A stretch of 64,000 nucleotides of DNA from Epiperipatus broadwayi (taxonomy: Eukaryota; Onychophora; Udeonychophora; Euonychophora; Peripatidae). Shown in pieces: positions 59,401-64,000 of the stretch; the stretch's first letter is position 1, and each line of letters opens with the position of its first letter. The translations under genes and the position numbers were made by a program. The stretch covers positions 2,861,844 to 2,925,843 of the forward strand of contig JAQFVV010006293.1 in assembly GCA_028023455.1 (NCBI GenBank), written 5' to 3'. Under the pieces are notes generated by a model, which worked only from the letters and a program-made list of their open reading frames with translations, was not told where the DNA came from and did not search any database.

Positions 59401-60480
59401 AATTTATGAATAAATTTAAAACTATGCACTTTAAAAATGTTTAAATTCTTTATTTTTTTATTTTATGACAATGATCATATTTTAATCACTTTATTGGTTT
59501 TTATGATTTGTTAGATATTTTTTTTTTTTTTAACTATGTAATCTAATATTACTGTGAAAATTGCATCTTCAACCAAGTGCACACAAACAAAAAAGGCAAT
59601 ATGAAATAGGAGTAGTGAACTTATAAAGAGATTTTATTCTTTTAAGAAAGGCAGTGAGAATGATAATTTTCATTCTTAAAATTTTTTGATAAATTAATGG
59701 TCATATCTATTTGAAAATCAAAATATACTTGGATAAATAAATTGTATTTTTCGCTATCACACTTTTCTCCAAGGTTTGAATGAAATATTTGATATTTTTC
59801 ATTTTCTCTATAACTCTTTAACTCCAACTTATTTACTTTCATTTGGTAACAGTTTGATAGTTAGTGTTAAGAGTTAAAATATTTTAATGGGTTTGTTTTG
59901 TAAAATTATCAAGATTTTATTTTTATTTTTATGTTTTGAAATTGCTAAATAACTGCCTCTGTTTATTAAAGTATCCTTATCAAAGCAATTATCTTTATGT
60001 AATGCTGAGCCAGGTATCTCAGGTCAAGAATTGACCAAAACTTGATTAGCAGTATTAAAAATATTTCACATTGTTGAACATAAATAAATTCAACTTTTTA
60101 GAAATTGGAACTTTTCTAAGATCTATAACAATAAAAGATTTTTCAAATATTTTCAAACTATTAAGATATATCTATAAGCACTTATATTACTGATTGCTGA
60201 TCCCCTTCTTTCCAATAATCCTAATTCTTTGATAAAATTTTTTTAAATTTTATTCTCAGTTTTTAAAGATAATGGCTAAAAACCTCAATGCTGCTGGGAT
60301 CAAGCATATATATTTTTATTTAGCAGTTTTAAATACAATATTCTGAATATGATGATCATGTTAAAATAGATTTATCTGATGACAGAAACTTCTAAAAAAT
60401 AACTAAAATTATACAAAAAATAAACTTGTTTGAAACTTATTACCGTCTTATCTATACAAGTAGGTACATATATACATATG
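56441..60480. other. No gene seen; AT-rich spacer
   Basis: About 4 kb of AT-rich DNA with homopolymer runs (for example an A run at 58708-58722). Short frames at 56815-57000, 58883-59080 and 59642-59842 have noncoding-type composition. Confidence 0.4.
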
Positions 60481-60487
60481 TAATATA

Positions 60488-60615
60488 ACGAGCATGCTAA
60501 TGGCTCTAAACAACCTTTTTCGATAAATGTTCCATGAGAAAGTATTTAAAATCTTTATCTAGAATTATCCCTAACCCCAAACGGTTTCGAGCTATTAGCT
60601 TTTATTGTGCATTTA
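60488..60615 (+). repeat. Diverged copy of the palindrome-family repeat
   Basis: Weak but ordered similarity to 47930-48050: TAATGGCTCTAAACAACCTT for the CTAGCTCCAAACAAGC word, then ATTTAAAATCTTTATCTAGA, TCCCTAACCCCAAACGGTTT and CGAGCTATTAGC for ATTCAAAATCTCT, CCCCATCTCCA and CCAATTGGTTTC. Confidence 0.5.
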
Positions 60616-61280
60616 TAGAGCTATTAGCACGAGCATTATATTACATTTGTAAATACAAGCTAATTAAGTCACGTGATGTATGACATTATTTGCTTAGAAC
60701 TGTCTTATTCATGTAATATGCAAATTCAGAGGCTGATCTGATAATAGATCCCCTCCCCCCAAATATCAAAATGTTTTAAGTCATGTTTATTTAAAATCCA
60801 ATTTTGATTATTAATAAACTTGAACTTAAAGAAAAAAAAGTTATTTTTTAAAAAAAAACTCAACTCATTATCATAGTGATGTTTTAAATACCCATATTTT
60901 TATCAAATAATAATATAATTTTGTATCAGTATATCTGTACTATTTTTATAAAATGAAAATTATATAAAAAAATCATATATCAGTACGATTTTTATAAAAT
61001 GAAAATTATAAAAAAAATTGTATTTCTTACAGCTGAATTTAAATTAAAATAAGAAAAATAGTTTGTTAGTAGTAAATGAAAAAAAAAAATTTTTCTCTTT
61101 TTTTTAATTTATATTGCTTAAAGTTGAATTAGTGAATGAATGACAACAATCTGTACATTTAAGATAAAAATAAAAAATGTTAATAGTTTTTAAAATTTCA
61201 AAAAAAATTATATAGTATTGCTATTTTTACCTATCTATTTTTATAATTATTAAATGGGCTCATTTACAGCTGTTTTCCTT
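60616..61280. other. No gene seen
   Basis: AT-rich DNA. A C run lies near 60751-60759, and 60920-61020 holds two direct copies of TTTTTATAAAATGAAAATTA. Confidence 0.4.
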
Positions 61281-61329
61281 ACCATTTCAATTTTTGATAG
61301 CCATTTTATAAAGATAAGTACACATTTAC

Positions 61330-61500
61330 TCAACTGAGCGATTGGCTATTTAGCGATATTTCACAATAGCGATCATCATCAATTTGTACCCACTACTTCG
61401 ATTTACAATTGATTTTTGATTATAATGATCGGGAAAAAATAAAATAAAAAAAAATTTTTTTGGGAGCCATCTTGAATTTTGCATCACTGATGACGTCAGA
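61330..61500. promoter_or_regulatory. Cluster of possible promoter motifs
   Basis: It contains TGACGTCA (61491-61498), a perfect CRE palindrome, GCCATCTTG (61466-61474), a YY1-like word, and GATTGGCTA (61341-61349), an inverted CCAAT-type word, within 170 bp of otherwise AT-rich DNA. No transcription start or first exon was established. Chance occurrence of the shorter words is likely. Confidence 0.25.
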
Positions 61501-61700
61501 GAATAGGTATTTTAAATTCATTTTACCCAAAAGCGAAAGTATATTATTGTAATATGTATACAAATAATGACTTGTATACACATACAATATTTTATTCATA
61601 AAACACAAAGTTAGTGCTGCATTCAGTATTTTGAATATAGAACGTATAAACTTAAAATATCTATAATTACTGAATCTATAATACTGTATACTGTACATAT

Positions 61701-61799
61701 GTGTTGAATGTCTTTAGAAAAATTAAACTTTATTTAAATATAATGTACAGTATTTGGATTATTTAAATAAAGTTTAATTTTTCTAAAGACATTTAACAC
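61701..61799. repeat. 99-bp fold-back palindrome
   Basis: GTGTTGAATGTCTTTAGAAA then AATTAAACTTTATTTAAATA (61701-61740) and its near-perfect reverse complement (61759-61799, ending GACATTTAACAC) enclose about 18 bases. One or two mismatches only. It has the form of a small fold-back element or a miRNA-like hairpin. Confidence 0.85.
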
Positions 61800-62134
61800 T
61801 TATATTAGATGATGAAATAGTCCAATATATAAATATGGTACAGGACAACTAAAATACCATCATCACAAACTTTCAGGAAAACACTAAATATGAATATTAA
61901 ACTGGGTGTGTGTATTTCTTAATTACGATATATTATTTTTAGAACACCTGGATAATTATGTAAAAATAATTATTGATTTTGTAACTTCGTTAATAAACAT
62001 GTTGTTTACACTCAAGTTGTTTCAAATCAAAAGAAAAACAACATTTTAAAATGCAAATGTCGAATTAGAAAAGTTTAAAAAGAAAAACAGATTGTATTTA
62101 AAATAAATGTTAATGAATTTTCTTCTAGATGAAC

Positions 62135-62144
62135 GGGGGGGGGG
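62135..62144 (+). repeat. G10 homopolymer
   Basis: Ten consecutive G in an AT-rich background, preceded by GAAC. Confidence 0.9.
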
Positions 62145-62756
62145 CACTATTACATTACTAAAAATATAGTACTGTATTTATTAAGATTCTAACAATCGAC
62201 TTATAGCAAATATAAAATAAAAGAAAAATAAACTTTGAGTATGTTTTAGAAAATTAGTACAATTGGGTTTTTTTTTCTTTTAAAATAAATTGAATTTTTA
62301 TTTTTAAAGTTGACTGATTTACGATACACATTAAGCGTTTTGTTATTCTGGTGTACAATAACAAGTCTTTATGTTCAATTAAATAATTTATAATTAAACA
62401 TTGTTTTTTAATTTGAATAATTTCACATAAGTAATAAACATAAATGTACAGTAATACAAATTTTAAAAAAATGCACTTCAGTATGGATTTTTTTTTTTTT
62501 TATTATGATGAAAAACTTCTGCGGAAGAATATAAAAACTCTTAAATTCAAATTTAGTTCCACTTTCTCTTTCTTTTTGTTGTACTGTACTTTTTAAACAG
62601 TGAAAATATGCATTTTTTTCCCTAGTGATATAAAACTTTTCTTTTTAGATACCGTATTTAGTCATCATTGTCATAAAAAAGCAAGAAAATCTTTGAGCTT
62701 GAAAAGCAATGTGGATATTTTATGTCGACTGGAACTGACCATTTTCCCCCACATAG

Positions 62757-62838
62757 ATCTCCATTATAAATACATATTCTGTATACGATTCTTGCTTAAC
62801 GATGAGTTTTGGAGGACCAATTGCCATCACTAAGCGGG
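62757..62838 (+). CDS. Weak candidate internal coding exon
   Basis: A pyrimidine-rich acceptor (CCATTTTCCCCCACATAG, 62739-62756) is followed by 27 open codons and a donor CGGG|GTAAAG (GT at 62839-62840). The peptide includes NTYSVYDSCLTMSFGGPIAI then TKR, and in the same frame a TAG stop lies exactly at the acceptor, so the exon edge and the open frame coincide. The GGPIA stretch is of a type seen in beta-propeller starts of vesicle-tethering proteins such as VPS16, but the similarity is short and I make no functional call. No neighbouring exon was found. Confidence 0.3.
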
Positions 62839-62968
62839 GTAAAGGTGTATAATTAAATGAACAATATGATATACACAATTTATTTTAGCATCGTAATGTT
62901 TTTACAAATATCATACACTTACATGAGTCCATTGTATCATTAATATGCTGATAAAGTATATTATATAT

Positions 62969-64000
62969 TGTAACACCACCGCCGCGCGGTTAAAGACCCC
63001 AGCCGCACTTAATTATGTGATCGACCGGTTAACCACCGATGATGATGATTACCACAAGCAAGAAGCCAATATACACCCTAAAATCGAGTATATATTCTTA
63101 ATTGAACACTGACATAATAAAATATCATCCCAGCATTATATTTCCCAATTAAACGCTTCTTCTCTGCTGGGCAAATTATTTGTATCGAATAATTAGTTCT
63201 GCCCAGCGCCTGGAATATTTATAAAATTTCCCGGAATTATCACGGTACAGCAGGAATATAAATTATAGCACTTCCTTCCTTTACTCTATTTACAATACAG
63301 ACTGGATTTATTTATCCATTTAGCTTACTTTATTTTATTCCTCAATTAATCAACTTGTTAGCTCACTGATCTAATTTTAATTCACTCTAAATAGTTATTC
63401 GCTTGGTAGAGAAAAGAAAACGCAAATGACTAAGTACTTCCTTTTATAAATAAAATTTAATTTGCAATTCGCTAATTCTAATTAATAATAAAATCCTAAA
63501 ACACACATATATATCCACACACTAACATAATAAATACATAAATATACAATAAAGAATATAATTCAAATGAAACATTAAATAAATTATCGTAACTCAATTG
63601 TTACCTTCTCATACATTAATAGATTACAATCATAAGTTCTTTTAATGATAACTGTTCGAAGTGTTGCGCAACTTTTTAATAATTTAGTTCTGACTGATTT
63701 CTTATTTCAAATTAATTCTGACATGCATGTATTAATAGTTACCTAGGTATGATTTTTCCAATGTCGGATCAACCATCGAGGGGGAAAACCTTCCCTTCTT
63801 TTGCAGAGATGGTTGCTCGCTTTTTCAGACGTTCCAGTGAATGGAGTGAGAGTTTATAGTCTTTTGACGTGGGTTTGTCTCCTTTCTAATTCCACATTTT
63901 AATCGGTCTTCATCCCTTCAACATTCTACTTCGAATCTCCAGGCAGATCTGGTTCTGTAACGGCGGTCTCTTCTCGGCAGCATTTTAGTTGTTATAAGTA
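62969..64000. repeat. GC-richer block, possible partial LTR at window edge
   Basis: After AT-rich DNA the sequence changes at TGTAACACCACCGCCGCGCG (62969) and stays moderately GC-rich in patches up to the window end, where CTGTAACGGCGGTCTC appears (63955). TGTAAC is also the plus-strand edge of the left LTR at 23417. A hairpin GCTGGGCA / TGCCCAGC with additional AATTATT pairing lies at 63167-63207. No coding region is readable. An LTR or other long-terminal element is the simplest reading, but only one copy is in view. Confidence 0.35.

Overview
The window reads as gene-poor, strongly AT-rich (roughly three-quarters A+T by eye) nuclear DNA of an invertebrate animal. There are no long host open reading frames, operons, ribosome-binding sites or prokaryotic features. 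Nearly everything that can be identified is transposable element, mostly old and broken. A mollusc or another lophotrochozoan fits the mix (GIY-YIG Penelope-like element, RTE-like LINEs, a LINE with an esterase-type ORF1, ZBED-type hATs), but that assignment is an inference from element types, not from a marker gene.

Layout. 1-2600: unassigned AT-rich DNA. 2626-3545 (-): Penelope-like element remnant, RT palm plus GIY-YIG endonuclease. 4280-6925 (+): scattered 5' pieces of an RTE-like LINE. 8563-8695 and 18187-18330: a tRNA-like SINE family. 9990-10870 (+): decayed LINE RT. 12707-12989: fold-back element. 13793-15336: hAT copy 1 with perfect 8-bp target duplication. 18478-19260: 440-bp tandem duplication of an interspersed repeat. 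19577-22154: hAT copy 2, also with a perfect 8-bp duplication. 23417-32807 (-): one large LTR retrotransposon with LTRs of about 2.2 kb, a gag remnant and no visible pol; a third hAT (28946-31185) lies inside its 5' LTR. 33040-34180 (+), 34780-37330 (-) and 42464-44000 (-): more RTE-like LINE debris. 40061-40932: a cluster of nested inverted repeats. 47063-47164 (-): the best host-gene candidate, a terminal coding exon with acceptor, stop and poly(A) signal. 50640-55335 (-): a nearly full-length LINE with ORF1 (PHD-like finger plus GDSL/SGNH esterase), ORF2 (APE-type endonuclease, RT, C-terminal Cys-His knuckle) and two tandem 231-bp upstream units resembling promoter monomers. 55703-56310: a palindrome with arms near 270-300 bp. 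62757-62838 (+): a weaker host-exon candidate. 62969-64000: a GC-richer block that may be part of another LTR, cut by the window edge.

The elements form layers. The LTR element entered first; its 5' LTR then received a hAT and a 108-bp tandem duplication, neither of which is present in the 3' LTR. LINEs of one RTE-like family lie in both orientations. No autonomous element appears intact. No immune, toxin, CRISPR or biosynthetic system was seen.
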